A stretch of 64,000 nucleotides of DNA from Alphaproteobacteria bacterium. GTDB taxonomy: Bacteria; Pseudomonadota; Alphaproteobacteria; Caulobacterales; Maricaulaceae. The position numbers and the translations under genes are program-made. The notes below the pieces were generated by a model that had not been told where the DNA came from, made no database searches, and saw only the letters and a list, made by a program, of their open reading frames with translations. Positions 16,986-26,451 of this stretch are shown one piece after another. The stretch is from assembly GCA_024742735.1 (NCBI GenBank), contig JANSXV010000003.1:310001-374000 (forward strand), written 5' to 3'. How positions within the stretch are numbered: the stretch's first letter is position 1; each line of letters opens with the position of its first letter.

Positions 16986-17996
16986 CTAAAGAAACTTCCC
17001 CATGGCCGCGGCGGTATCCAGCATGCGGCAGGCGAAGCCCCATTCATTGTCGTACCAGGTCATGACCCGCACCAGCTTGCCGTCGATGACATTGGTCTTG
17101 TCGATCGCGACGATGGAGGAGCGCTCGTCATGGTTATAGTCGATGGAGACCAGCGGGATCTCGTCATAACCCAGAATGCCCTTCAGCGGCCCGTCGGCGG
17201 CGGCCTTGATGGCGGCGTTGATCTCTTCGGCGCTCGTCGCCTTGCCCGGCGTGAACACCAGGTCGATCAGCGAAACGTTCGGGGTCGGCACGCGCACCGC
17301 CGAGCCGTCCAGCTTGCCGGCGAGTTCCGGCAGGACGATGCCCACCGCCTTGGCGGCGCCGGTGGTGGTCGGGATCATGGACAGGGCGGCCGCGCGGGCG
17401 CGGTGCAGGTCCTTGTGGTTCTTGTCCAGCGTCAGCTGGTCGCCGGTATAGGCGTGGATCGTGGTCATGTGGCCGCGCTCGATGCCGACGGCGTCGTTGA
17501 GCACCTTGGCCACCGGCGCGAGGCCGTTCGTGGTGCAGCTGGCGTTGGAAACGATGACGTCTTCGGCGGTGAGCTGATCGTGGTTCACGCCGTAAACGAT
17601 GGTCTTGTCGGCGTTCTTGGCCGGGGCCGAGCACAGCACGCGCTTTGCGCCGGCCTCGATATGGGCCATGGCCTTGGCCTTGTCGTTGAAGGCGCCGGTG
17701 CATTCCATGACCAGGTCGATCCCCATCTCGCCCCAGGGCAGTTTGGCGGGATCGCGCTCGTTGATTTTCGTGATGCGGCCCGCGCCGACATCGATCCAGT
17801 CATCCCCGCTGGTCACGCCTTCGCGGATGCGGCCATGGACGCTGTCGAAGGCGTAGAGATGGGCGATCGCCTGACCCGTGCCGGAATTGTTGATCGCGAC
17901 GACCTCGAATTCGCCGGTGCGCTGGTGCTCCATGATGGAGCGCAGGGCGAGGCGCCCGATCCGTCCAAAACCGTTGATCGCCACACGAAGGGCCAT
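16986..17996 (-). CDS. gap: Glyceraldehyde-3-phosphate dehydrogenase
   Basis: 336 aa. The Rossmann start VAINGFGRIGRLALR, catalytic Cys154 in SNASCTTNGLAPVAKVLND, the HAYTGDQ segment and the C-terminal WYDNEWGFACRML are all intact. The residue after the second beta strand that normally is Asp and selects NAD+ is Asn37 here (AINNSGTGQ), so cofactor preference may be relaxed toward NADP+; this is an inference. It is first in the gap-pgk-fba run. Confidence 0.94.
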   Translation of the reverse strand: MALRVAINGFGRIGRLALRSIMEHQRTGEFEVVAINNSGTGQAIAHLYAFDSVHGRIREGVTSGDDWIDVGAGRITKINERDPAKLPWGEMGIDLVMECTGAFNDKAKAMAHIEAGAKRVLCSAPAKNADKTIVYGVNHDQLTAEDVIVSNASCTTNGLAPVAKVLNDAVGIERGHMTTIHAYTGDQLTLDKNHKDLHRARAAALSMIPTTTGAAKAVGIVLPELAGKLDGSAVRVPTPNVSLIDLVFTPGKATSAEEINAAIKAAADGPLKGILGYDEIPLVSIDYNHDERSSIVAIDKTNVIDGKLVRVMTWYDNEWGFACRMLDTAAAMGKFL

Positions 17997-18028
17997 GACG
18001 CGCTCCTATCCGCCTGTTGTCTGAAGGA

Positions 18029-18051
18029 CAGGGCGCAAGTCGTCCGCCCTG
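18029..18051 (-). terminator. Weak hairpin between the 18143 gene and gap
   Basis: A CAGGGCG/CGCCCTG stem with a 9-base loop is followed on the minus strand by TCCTTCAG, with no proper T-run. It may reduce read-through from the membrane-protein operon into gap. The rest of this 146-base gap holds nothing recognisable. Confidence 0.3.
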
Positions 18052-18142
18052 CGAGTTCGCGCGGGGTTTAGACGGTTCGCGCAGGCAGGTCCAGACACCC
18101 GGCGCCGGGACGCGCCGCGCCGGGGCGGTCAGGATCACATCG

Positions 18143-18946
18143 TCATTCGAAAATCTTCAGCAAGGCCTCGCTGGAGCCCCCGTCCTTGATCTCTTTCAGG
18201 CGGGCGTAGACGAGGCCGGCGGCGATCATTCCGATCGGCGTTATTATGGCGTTGGCGATCGCGTCCAGCACGGTATAGCCGACCAGGGCCGGCATCCCCA
18301 TCTCACCGTAAAGGGCCCCGCCAAAACCGCCGGTTCCAGCCAGGATCCCGACACTGATCGCGCCGATCAGAAGGCCCGCGAGGATGAAGAGGACCATGAA
18401 CACGAGCACCAGACCGACGATCGACCAGCGATAGCCTGACGTCAGCTCGATGCTGCGGCCCAGGGCGCCGAAGCCTGCGCGCTCGAAAACAATAGCCGGG
18501 ATATACACATAGAACATGGCCACGAGGTACAGCCCCGGCACCACCAGAAGAATGAAGCCCAGCCCCATGGCGATCCCCGCGATCAGGCCCAGCAGGATGA
18601 TCGGAATGATCCCCGCCAGAGCCGCCTGGACCGCCGGGGCGAACTGGACGCCCTGGCCCAGCTTCATCGTGATCGCCGAGCGCACCTGCACGGCCTGAAC
18701 GGCGAAGAAGACCACAAAGGACAGGATCGTCACCACGGCGGTGGCCGCCACCGTGGCGCCCTCGCCGATTCCCCCGGCTCCATAGCCCATGCCGAGCGCG
18801 AGGAACTGCACCGCCAGGTAGGGGATGAAGAATATCCCGAAGAAATAGGCGAAGCGCGAGAAATACAGGCTGAACGTCGAAGACAGAATGTCTCCGATGC
18901 CCAGCGGCGTCTTGCCCGCAGGTTGCGGGACCGGTGCGTCCGTCAT
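18143..18946 (-). CDS. Multi-pass membrane protein, paralogue of the next gene
   Basis: 267 aa with about six hydrophobic helices. It starts with a Pro-rich cytosolic tail, then GIGDILSSTFSLYFSRFAYFFGIFFIPYLAVQ. The internal block LVVPGLYLVAMFYVYIPAIVFERAGFGALGRSIELTSGYRWSIVGL and the end VYARLKEIKDGGSSEALLKIFE match the neighbouring 289-aa protein, so the two arose by tandem duplication. It resembles YciC/DUF975-type membrane proteins. Function unknown. Confidence 0.75.
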   Translation of the reverse strand: MTDAPVPQPAGKTPLGIGDILSSTFSLYFSRFAYFFGIFFIPYLAVQFLALGMGYGAGGIGEGATVAATAVVTILSFVVFFAVQAVQVRSAITMKLGQGVQFAPAVQAALAGIIPIILLGLIAGIAMGLGFILLVVPGLYLVAMFYVYIPAIVFERAGFGALGRSIELTSGYRWSIVGLVLVFMVLFILAGLLIGAISVGILAGTGGFGGALYGEMGMPALVGYTVLDAIANAIITPIGMIAAGLVYARLKEIKDGGSSEALLKIFE

Positions 18947-18985
18947 GGCGGCCTCCTTCAGCGGGCTTTGCCCTGGTGTTCAATC

Positions 18986-19855
18986 CTATTCGAAGACGGC
19001 GCGCAGAGCGTCGGCGGCGCCGCCTTCCTTGATCTCGATAAGCCGTGCGTAGATGACTGACGGGAAGATCGCGGTCAGCGGCAGGAACACGCAATACAAC
19101 AGCAGGCTGATGAGATTGATGACAATGGCTGCGACGCCGAAGCCCGCCCCCAGCGCCGGATCGACCGCGCCGGTTTCGGCCGCGCCCATCAGGGCCGGCG
19201 CCATGACCGCGAGCATGATGACGCCCAGGATCATCTGGACCACAAACGAGATGACGAGCATCAGGACGAACCAGATCAGGTTCAGTCCGACGATGGTCCA
19301 CCGGTAACCGCGCGTCAGCGAGAAGGACCGCGCCAGGCCCCGGAACCCGGCGCGCTCATAGGCGATGGCGGGCATGAGGGCCGTGACCAGCGCACCCACG
19401 TAAAGGCCGGGAACGATGAACAGGATGAAGCCGAACACGAAAAGCACGTAGGCCAGCAGACCGGTCAGCACGAAGGGGATCATGCCGGCCAGCGCCGAAC
19501 TGACCGCCGCGCCGAACTGCACGCCCTGTCCAAGGCGCACCGTGACCGCCGAACGGGCGAGGACAAGAAACAGGGCGGCGAAGCCAAGCGCATACAAAAA
19601 GACAAAAATCAGGACGACGGCGATGCCGGGGCCGGCCATGGCGTCCGGGTCGAGCTGACCGGACACCAGCGCGAACGTACCGCCCAGGGCCAGCATGCCC
19701 CCTCCCAGCACCAGGAAAATGACGAGCATCGCCAGGAAGGTGACGCCGGCGAAGTACCAGAATCTGGAGAACAGGACGGAAAAGGATCCAGACAGGATGC
19801 GCCCGATATCCAGGTTCGGTTTCGGAGCGGCGGCGGGGGCGGATATGTCGGTCAT
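18986..19855 (-). CDS. Multi-pass membrane protein, paralogue of the 18143 gene
   Basis: 289 aa from ATG 19855 (MTDISAPAAAPKPNLDIGRIL); the frame upstream to 20002 overlaps the RDD gene and was dropped. It shares with its neighbour the GRILSGSFSVLFSRFWYF start, IVPGLYVGALVTALMPAIAYERAGFRGLARSFSLTRGYRWTIVGL and VIYARLIEIKEGGAADALRAVFE. About six hydrophobic helices. It lies 43 bases after the RDD gene and is probably part of the same operon, with no known activity. Confidence 0.75.
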   Translation of the reverse strand: MTDISAPAAAPKPNLDIGRILSGSFSVLFSRFWYFAGVTFLAMLVIFLVLGGGMLALGGTFALVSGQLDPDAMAGPGIAVVLIFVFLYALGFAALFLVLARSAVTVRLGQGVQFGAAVSSALAGMIPFVLTGLLAYVLFVFGFILFIVPGLYVGALVTALMPAIAYERAGFRGLARSFSLTRGYRWTIVGLNLIWFVLMLVISFVVQMILGVIMLAVMAPALMGAAETGAVDPALGAGFGVAAIVINLISLLLYCVFLPLTAIFPSVIYARLIEIKEGGAADALRAVFE

Positions 19856-19898
19856 GATCTCAATTCTCTGGCTCGGTTTGGAGAGGTGGGGTGAACGC

Positions 19899-20816
19899 TC
19901 AGTCCGGGTTTTCGTCACGGCGGGCGTGGTGCTTGTCGGCCCGGTCATCGCCATAGAGCCGCTTGCGTTCGAGGAACTCGCGCTGGGCGGTGTAGAAGGC
20001 ATGAAGGAAAGCCAGCGCCCGCGTGTCGGGCACGGCCTCGTGATACCCGATCTTGCGCTGGATCTGGGCCGCCACGTCGATCACGGCCTGACTGGGCGGC
20101 GCATCGATTTTTTCAGCCGGGTGAGCGCGCAGGAAGGTCTCCAGCGTCTGCAGTTCAAACCGCCCGTAATGGCTGAGCTGGGCGTCGGAGAACACGAATT
20201 CCGCCGATTGCGGGCGCCGGGACAGGTCGGGCGGCAGGAGCGGCTTGGGATCGGCGACCACGATGGTGCCGGCCAGAATGTCCCCGATGCGCTGGCGGCG
20301 GGGGTGAAAGGCCGGCACCAGGATCAGAACCAGAATCCAGACCAGCGTGATCAGGCTCCACACCCATCCCATGGACTCCGCCGCCAGCAGGAAGGTGGCG
20401 GGCGCGAACACCTCCACCTCCTTCATGAGATTGCGGGCCACGACCGCATGGGTGGACAGGCCTCGCCCGTCCACGCCGGTCACCCGGATCGACATCAGCC
20501 TTTTGCCCAGCGTGCGTCCGTTCCACATCAGCTCCGTCAGGATGTAGTAGGGCGCGCGCACCAGCAGAATGAGGGCGAAGAACACGACGCTGGGCAGGAT
20601 CGGGATTTGCAGAGCCGGAATCACGAAGACCAGCATGATCGCGCCGACGGCCAGGAACGTGATCAGAAGATCAAAGGTCTGGGCGGCGAAGCGCGCCACG
20701 ATGGGGGCCACCTCGAAACGCACCGCCACGCCCTCAGGCGGGGTGAGCGCGAACAGGCGCCGGCGCCGGGCGTCCAGGTGGGCGGCCTGGGCCGGGGTGG
20801 CGGGACGCCGGCTCAT
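19899..20816 (-). CDS. RDD family membrane protein
   Basis: 305 aa starting MSRRPATPAQAAHLDAR, ATG overlapping the SpoIIM stop (ATGA). The RDD domain (about residues 35-190) has VRFEVAPIVARFAAQTFDLLITFLAVG, then NGRTLGKRLMSIRVTGVDGRG and RRQRIGDILAGTIVV. The 110-residue C-terminal tail is soluble. RDD proteins are often encoded with MoxR/DUF58 genes, as here; some act in ion transport, but the role in this operon is unknown. Confidence 0.87.
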   Translation of the reverse strand: MSRRPATPAQAAHLDARRRRLFALTPPEGVAVRFEVAPIVARFAAQTFDLLITFLAVGAIMLVFVIPALQIPILPSVVFFALILLVRAPYYILTELMWNGRTLGKRLMSIRVTGVDGRGLSTHAVVARNLMKEVEVFAPATFLLAAESMGWVWSLITLVWILVLILVPAFHPRRQRIGDILAGTIVVADPKPLLPPDLSRRPQSAEFVFSDAQLSHYGRFELQTLETFLRAHPAEKIDAPPSQAVIDVAAQIQRKIGYHEAVPDTRALAFLHAFYTAQREFLERKRLYGDDRADKHHARRDENPD

Positions 20817-21823
20817 GACCGGTCCCGCCCGGCCAGCAGGAACCAGGCGAGCCACGCCGCGCCGACTCCCCAGCCGATCACCAGGCGCGCCTCTGTGTCA
20901 GTGACCAGCTGCCGGGGGAACGCTTCCAGGAACCCGGCCGCCAGCAACATCAGGACCGCAACGAGCGCCAGCTTCACCGCATCGCGCGACGCCAGGCGCA
21001 GCGCATCGCGGCGTGAAACCGCGCCGGGAAACAGAACCGCAAAGCCAAGGCGAAAACCACCCGCCGCCGCGATCACGATGGCCGACAGCTCGGTCACCCC
21101 GTGCACGCTGAGCCAGCCGAACAACTCGTAGCCAAGGCCGCGGTCGGCGTAGAGGGCTGCGAAACTCCCCAGCACAAGCCCGTTATAGATCAACAGAACG
21201 ATGCTCGGCGCACAGGCGAAGACCCCGAGCGCGAAACCAAACAGCGCGACACGAACATTGTGGGAGATCAGATAGCTGGCGAAAACGCTGAGCTGAATCA
21301 CCACGCCGTCGAACGGTTCGAACAGGGCGTCGCGCAGGTCCTGCGTCGCGGCGTCGGGCGTGCGCCCGCCCGCCAGCCCCTCGGGCACGAAGGTGTAGTA
21401 CCACTCCGCATCCTGGCGGAAGAGCAGGGCGGCGATCATGGCCCCCAGCGCCATGGCGGCGGCGGCCAGGGCGATCGCCCCGCCGCTGGCGCGCATGGCC
21501 TTCGGCGCGGAGCGTGAAAAGAAGCGCCCGACTACGCCGGAGATGGTCTCCTGCGGCGCGTAGACTGCGAGGTAGGCGCGCTGCACGAGGGATTCCAGAT
21601 AGGCCAGAAGCGCCCTGTCCAGGGAGATTTCGCGCGCCGCCGCGAGGCTGTTGACCGCCTTGCGGTAGAGCCGGGCGAGGTCCTGAGCCTCTTCAAGGCT
21701 CAGCTGACCGCCTCCCGCCTTCTCGTGGCGATCCACGAGACGCTCCAGCGCGCGCCAGTCCGCCTCCCGCTGGGCGCGGAACCGCGCGGATTTGAGCTGG
21801 GGGCCGCCGCCTGAACCGTCCAT
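20813..21823 (-). CDS. SpoIIM-family (DUF95) membrane protein
   Basis: 336 aa. A charged helical N-terminus (about 1-80, ERLVDRHEKAGGGQLSLEEAQDLARLYRKAVNSLA) precedes several membrane helices with the family sequence ISHNVRVALFGFALGVFACAPSIVLLIYNGLVLG and WLSVHGVTELSAIVIAAAGGFRLG. Stage II sporulation protein M homologues in non-sporulating bacteria occur with RDD, DUF58 and MoxR genes. It overlaps DUF58 by one base. Confidence 0.87.
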   Translation of the reverse strand: MDGSGGGPQLKSARFRAQREADWRALERLVDRHEKAGGGQLSLEEAQDLARLYRKAVNSLAAAREISLDRALLAYLESLVQRAYLAVYAPQETISGVVGRFFSRSAPKAMRASGGAIALAAAAMALGAMIAALLFRQDAEWYYTFVPEGLAGGRTPDAATQDLRDALFEPFDGVVIQLSVFASYLISHNVRVALFGFALGVFACAPSIVLLIYNGLVLGSFAALYADRGLGYELFGWLSVHGVTELSAIVIAAAGGFRLGFAVLFPGAVSRRDALRLASRDAVKLALVAVLMLLAAGFLEAFPRQLVTDTEARLVIGWGVGAAWLAWFLLAGRDRS

Positions 21824-23103
21824 CAGGCCGCCTCCCGGATCTTCAGGTCGAGATAGGTCGAGACCAGGCGCGCGGTCAGGTCGCGCGGGGCGCTGTCCAG
21901 AACCATCACGCCCAGCCGCGCCATGCGATCAAGCACGATGCGGCGCTCCCGGGTCCAGTCCCGGGCCGCCAGCGCTGCGGCCGCGCCGGACAGGTCCTGC
22001 GCCGGGGCGGCCGCCTCGGCCTCAGCGCCGGGATCGCGCAAGGCGACGAACACGATCAGGTGGCGTTTGGACAGGTGAGAGAGCTGTTCCAGCATCAGTT
22101 CGGACGTCGTCGTGTCGACGAAGTCTGAACACACCACCACCAGGCTGCGCCGGCGAAGCCGGTCGCCGAGCGTGGCGAGCCCGAGGGTCGGATTGCTCTC
22201 CCGGTCTTCATAGCTAAGGCCCGCCAGGGCCCGGCGAAGCTTGGGGAACATGGCGCGGCCCGGCTCGGGCGGAAGCCACGCGCGCGGCCGCGAGTCATAA
22301 GCGTAGAACCCCACCTTGTCCCCGCCGACAGCAGCCGCCCACGCCAGGGCCAGCACGGCGTTGACCGCGTGGTCGATCTTGGCGAGACCGTCGATCTCCT
22401 CGCGCATCAGATAGCCCGCGTCGATGGCCAGGACGACATTGTGATTACGCTCCGCCCGGGTCTCCTTGATCAGCAACCTGCGCTGGCGGGCCGACCGCTT
22501 CCAGTCCACCCGGCGCAGGCTTTCACCGGGCGCATGATCGCGCAGCTGATGAAATTCCGAGCCTTCGCCCTCGGAGTGGTTCTCTTTCTGCCCGTCCAGC
22601 GCCGCACGGACCTTCAGATCGATCTCCCCGCTGGACGCCGGGCGGATGTCGGGCAGCACCGCGATCGGCGCCCCCAGATCAAGCCGGGGCGCAAACACCC
22701 AGAGTTTGAAGCGGGACGGCCAGGCCGCGATGGCGGCCGGCGACGGCCATTCCCCGCGCACGCGCGCGAAGATCTCGACCCCGATTCCGTCGGCGCCCGG
22801 CTCGACCCGCATCACCTCCGGGCCGCTCACGCCCTCGCCCCAGTCGAAAGCCAGCGTCAGCCCGGCGGGCGCTGGGCGATCAAGGCCGATCTCGACTGGC
22901 CGGCTTTCGCCGCAAATCAGGTGGGACGCCCCTTCAAGGCGGGCTGACAGGCGCGGCGCGGCGCTGAGCGCCAGATCCAGTACTGCGGCGGCGGCCAGCA
23001 CCGCCCAGGGGATCAAAGGCGCCAGGCCGCCGACAGACACGGCCAGCCCTGTCGCCCCTGTCGCCAGGACGGCCAGGATCAGAAAGCGGGCGCTGGGCTT
23101 CAT
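21823..23103 (-). CDS. DUF58 domain protein
   Basis: 426 aa from ATG 23103, one base after the MoxR stop. Two N-terminal membrane helices (about 5-45) are followed by a beta-rich section and the DUF58 motif GSEFHQLRDHAPGESLRRVDWKRSARQRRLLIKE. A vWA-like fold comes next, with NVVLAIDAGYLM and SLVVVCSDFVDTTT. It is thought to be a partner of the MoxR AAA ATPase in assembling or gating envelope complexes; the substrate is unknown. Confidence 0.87.
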   Translation of the reverse strand: MKPSARFLILAVLATGATGLAVSVGGLAPLIPWAVLAAAAVLDLALSAAPRLSARLEGASHLICGESRPVEIGLDRPAPAGLTLAFDWGEGVSGPEVMRVEPGADGIGVEIFARVRGEWPSPAAIAAWPSRFKLWVFAPRLDLGAPIAVLPDIRPASSGEIDLKVRAALDGQKENHSEGEGSEFHQLRDHAPGESLRRVDWKRSARQRRLLIKETRAERNHNVVLAIDAGYLMREEIDGLAKIDHAVNAVLALAWAAAVGGDKVGFYAYDSRPRAWLPPEPGRAMFPKLRRALAGLSYEDRESNPTLGLATLGDRLRRRSLVVVCSDFVDTTTSELMLEQLSHLSKRHLIVFVALRDPGAEAEAAAPAQDLSGAAAALAARDWTRERRIVLDRMARLGVMVLDSAPRDLTARLVSTYLDLKIREAA

Positions 23104-23104
23104 G

Positions 23105-24070
23105 TCAGCGCGGCGCCTCGATGCGGGCGATGATGGCGGCGAGGACTTCATCGGGCGTGCGGCCCTCGATCTCCGCGGCCGGACCGAGGATCACGCGATG
23201 GCGCATGGCGGGCGCGAACAGGGCCTGGACGTCATCGGGGATTGCATAGTCGCGGCCGTCGAGCGCCGCGGCGGCGCGGACCGCAGCGGCCAGAGCATCA
23301 GCGGCGCGGGTCGAAGCGCCTTCGCGAATCTCGGGGTCCTCCCGGGTCGCCCGCACCAGATCGAGGATGTAGGCGAGGATTTTTTCGTCCAGACGAATGG
23401 AGTCGATCAGCGAGCGCGCGGCGTCGAGATCAGCCCCGGCGAGCACCGCGTCTATCGGCTCCGTGCGCGCGGTGAAATCCAGAGAAAGAGCCGCGTGGCG
23501 GGTCAGGACCGACAGCTCGGTCTCCCGGTCCGGGAAATGGATCAGCAGCTTGAACAGGAAGCGGTCGTTCTGCGCCTCGGGCAGCGGATAGGTGCCCTGC
23601 TGCTCGATCGGGTTCTGGGTCGCGATCACCTGGAAATGATCGCCCAGGGCGTGGTCTTCGCCATCAATCGTCACCACCCGTTCGTTCATGGCCTGCAGAA
23701 GCGCGGCCTGGGTCTTGGGCGGCGCCCGGTTGATCTCGTCCGCCAGCAGGATGTCGGTGAAGACCGGCCCCTTCACCAGGCGGAACTGGCCGGTGTTGAA
23801 TTCGAACAGATTGGCGCCCAGCACATCGCCCGGCATGAGGTCCGGCGTGAACTGGATCCGCCCGAAAGCCAGATCCAGCGCCGCTGCGAAGCTGCGCGCC
23901 AGAAGCGTCTTGGCGGTGCCCGGCGGACCTTCCAGCAGGACGTGGCCGCGGGCGAACAGGGCGATCAGCAACTGGTCCACCGCCGCGCCCTGGCCTTGCA
24001 CGGTCTTGGCGATTTCGGCGCGCAGGGCCGAGGCGCGCTCTGCGAACTGCTCCAGGGTCATGTCGGTCAT
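23105..24070 (-). CDS. MoxR-family AAA+ ATPase
   Basis: 321 aa, full length. Walker [22 protein letters not shown], then [14 protein letters not shown], Walker [26 protein letters not shown], sensor-1 [25 protein letters not shown]. MoxR proteins act as chaperone-like ATPases for metal insertion or complex maturation, usually with DUF58/vWA partners as in this operon. ATG overlaps the DUF4350 gene stop. Confidence 0.93.
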   Translation of the reverse strand: MTDMTLEQFAERASALRAEIAKTVQGQGAAVDQLLIALFARGHVLLEGPPGTAKTLLARSFAAALDLAFGRIQFTPDLMPGDVLGANLFEFNTGQFRLVKGPVFTDILLADEINRAPPKTQAALLQAMNERVVTIDGEDHALGDHFQVIATQNPIEQQGTYPLPEAQNDRFLFKLLIHFPDRETELSVLTRHAALSLDFTARTEPIDAVLAGADLDAARSLIDSIRLDEKILAYILDLVRATREDPEIREGASTRAADALAAAVRAAAALDGRDYAIPDDVQALFAPAMRHRVILGPAAEIEGRTPDEVLAAIIARIEAPR

Positions 24071-25524
24071 AAGCGGCTCATTGCTCCTGCGGAGGCGCGC
24101 GCCTCCTGGTAAAGGGTCTCAAGATCGTTCAACGCCTGCTCGGCTTCATGCAAAGGCAGGCGGTCGGGAAGGTCGGCGATCGCCGCCAGAAGCGCGGCGA
24201 GGCGCTCGCCCAGAACAGCGTCGCGGCGGGTGAGCTGCGCCAGCATGCGCTCGGTCCGGGCGCCGCCGCGCTCATCACGCCCCAGCATCAGATCACACAG
24301 CGCGGCCGCCCGGGCGCCGGCCAGCGCGCGCAGAAGCGCGCCGTCGCGGCCGGTCGCACGCATGAGCCGGGCCTGCGCCAGGAACGCAATCCGGCGAGCG
24401 GCGCCATGGCCATGGCGGAACACCGAAGCCAGCGGCTGCTCGCGCACGGCGCCGCGCCAGAACGCGGCGGCGAACAGGAGCGCCGCAGCCAGCCACAGCC
24501 AGACGAAGGGCGGCTGGAAGTACCGGGCGAGGTCTGACAGCGAACGCCCGCGCGGCTCTCCATCAACGACCCAGTTGTGGTTTGAGTAATCGATCAGCAC
24601 CGAGCCGCCGCCCGCTTCACCCAGCACCTGCCGGACGAAGGCGGAGGCGAAGGCGCGATTGGCCGGATCGGTCAGGCCATGGGTATTGAGCAGGTCAGGA
24701 TCGGACACGACCCAGAAGGGCGTCCCTTCCCACAGGCAGGCGAAGACCAGCCCCAGCACGGCATCGCCGACCAGAGGCTCGCAGGCCGGGCCCGCCTGGG
24801 CGTATTGAGGCGCCGCCAGCCGGACCCGTCCGCCCAACCGGTTGGGCGCGGAGATCTCCTCGACCCGGCGCACATCGCCGTTGACCGGCAGGACGCGCGG
24901 CCAGATCAGTGGCCCCAGCTCGCGATCGGCTTCGGGTTCAGCGCCGGCGGAGTCTTTCTCCAGGCCGTCATCCGGCCCATCCGGATCAAGGTCGACATCT
25001 TCACCAATACGGTCTGTCGTGCGCAGGATGTCGGTGACTCTCGGCCCGGCTTCCAGCTCCACGCCCGGCTCGCCCGCGCCGGCGTTGATCAGCAGCTCCT
25101 CGTGGCGGACACCGCGCCGGCGAACGCCGTCGCGCCACTTGGGAAACACAATCACGGTCGGCAGGCCCGCGACCTTGCTCACGACGGTCCCTGCGTCTTG
25201 CGGCCTTATGACCGCATGAAGATCCGGGTCGAACGCCGATCCCGGTTCGAAGATTTCGAACTGAGTGGGATCGGCGTCGAAGAGCGCCAGAATGCGCACG
25301 CCGACATCCTCGCTCGCCAGGGGTCCGGCGCCGGTGAACACGTCCACATCGAGCCCGTCAGCAGCAAGCCAGCGGGCCAGGCCCTCATACCCGATGGCGC
25401 TGCGCTCCAGCGGCGGCGCCGGCCGTGAGAAAACGATCACCACGGCCGCTGCCCCGACCACCACGGCCAGGGCGAGCAGCGTCAGCCAGGGCGGGCCGCG
25501 GCGTTGTGTTTCCGACGCGCTCAT
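24067..25524 (-). CDS. DUF4350 domain membrane protein
   Basis: 485 aa. One N-terminal membrane helix (WLTLLALAVVVGAAAVVIVF), a large exported domain (about 35-330) with YEGLARWLAADGLDVDVFTG and SDPDLLNTHGLTDPANRAFA, a second helix (PFVWLWLAAALLFAAAFW), and a cytosolic helical tail rich in LAALLAAIADLPDRL. This matches DUF4350 proteins encoded between DUF4129 and MoxR genes. An Asp/Glu-rich insertion lies near residues 180-205. Function unknown. Confidence 0.82.
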   Translation of the reverse strand: MSASETQRRGPPWLTLLALAVVVGAAAVVIVFSRPAPPLERSAIGYEGLARWLAADGLDVDVFTGAGPLASEDVGVRILALFDADPTQFEIFEPGSAFDPDLHAVIRPQDAGTVVSKVAGLPTVIVFPKWRDGVRRRGVRHEELLINAGAGEPGVELEAGPRVTDILRTTDRIGEDVDLDPDGPDDGLEKDSAGAEPEADRELGPLIWPRVLPVNGDVRRVEEISAPNRLGGRVRLAAPQYAQAGPACEPLVGDAVLGLVFACLWEGTPFWVVSDPDLLNTHGLTDPANRAFASAFVRQVLGEAGGGSVLIDYSNHNWVVDGEPRGRSLSDLARYFQPPFVWLWLAAALLFAAAFWRGAVREQPLASVFRHGHGAARRIAFLAQARLMRATGRDGALLRALAGARAAALCDLMLGRDERGGARTERMLAQLTRRDAVLGERLAALLAAIADLPDRLPLHEAEQALNDLETLYQEARASAGAMSRL

Positions 25525-26285
25525 GCCGGCTCCACGTCCAGGCTGGCCGCCCGCTCGACCAGGCTGCGCACGCTTTCAGCCAGCGCCATGAACTGCTCCG
25601 CCGAGATCTCCGCGCCCGCGAACCGAACCCTTTCGGCCTCGGCCACCAGCGTGCGCAAGGCGTTGAAGAACTCGAAATCCCGCGGCAGACGGCGCAGGAC
25701 TTCGCGCGCAGTGTCGCTGCGGGTCAGGCGGACCTGCGCCAGCCGCGCCGCCGCGGACAAAGCCAGGCTGAGCAAGGCGCCCAGTGCGCGGGACAGATCG
25801 TCCATGGCCAGAACAGCCTCGAAGGTCAGCCCGGGTTCGGCTGCGGCCGCGCGCACCTGCTCTCGCGCCCGCCCCGAGCGGGAGCGGCTGCGCGGCGCCT
25901 GTCCCGGACCGGAGACGCGGCCATATTTCCAGACCAGGTAGCCCAGGCCGGACAGAATGACCAAGGCGACCGCCGCCCATCCCATCCAGCTTTCGAAAAT
26001 CCGGCCGATAATCCTGCCCACGGCGACAAACAGGCCGACGATGAGGTTCGCAGCGCTTTCCAGCCACGATAGCCAGCCCGGGGTGGAGGGGTCAGCCGGC
26101 GGCCCCTCGCGCCAGGCCTCGTCAGGACCAAGCGCCGGCGCCTCGACCTGCAACCCCCGCGCGATCGCGGCATAATCGGACGGATCAGATGGCGCACGGG
26201 GGAACAGCCAGACAGCCGCGCCGATCAGCAAGGCGATGAAGACCACGCCCGGCACAAAGCTTAGGGCGCCGGCGCTTCGGCCCAT
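25521..26285 (-). CDS. DUF4129-like membrane protein, first gene of the MoxR operon
   Basis: 254 aa from ATG 26285 (MGRSAGALSFVPG), with GAGGGGGG 9 bases upstream; in-frame ATG 26294 and GTG 26306 are alternatives. Two membrane helices (about 10-30 and near 110) flank a short exported loop. The C-terminal cytosolic helical domain (LGALLSLALSAAARLAQVRLTRSDTAREVLRRLP) resembles DUF4129. It is the most upstream of six genes running to RDD, almost all overlapping. Confidence 0.75.
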   Translation of the reverse strand: MGRSAGALSFVPGVVFIALLIGAAVWLFPRAPSDPSDYAAIARGLQVEAPALGPDEAWREGPPADPSTPGWLSWLESAANLIVGLFVAVGRIIGRIFESWMGWAAVALVILSGLGYLVWKYGRVSGPGQAPRSRSRSGRAREQVRAAAAEPGLTFEAVLAMDDLSRALGALLSLALSAAARLAQVRLTRSDTAREVLRRLPRDFEFFNALRTLVAEAERVRFAGAEISAEQFMALAESVRSLVERAASLDVEPA

Positions 26286-26397
26286 GGCGACCATCCCCCC
26301 TCGCACTCAGGATCAACTTATCCTGTCACGCGAAGACCTTAGGGCAGAGCGCCTGCGCCCGGCAAGCGATCACGCGCGTAATCGGCTGCAAAAGCAG

Positions 26398-26425
26398 GCG
26401 CCCCGCCAGTGACCCGGCGAGGCGC
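26398..26425 (-). terminator. Terminator of acs
   Basis: A 10-bp stem GCGCCCCGCC/GGCGAGGCGC (one G-T pair) with an 8-base loop is followed on the minus strand by CTGCTTTTGC, about 27 bases past the acs stop. It isolates acs from the DUF4129-MoxR operon. Confidence 0.65.
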
Positions 26426-26451
26426 TTGAGGCCAAGGGGTCGCAGGAGCGA

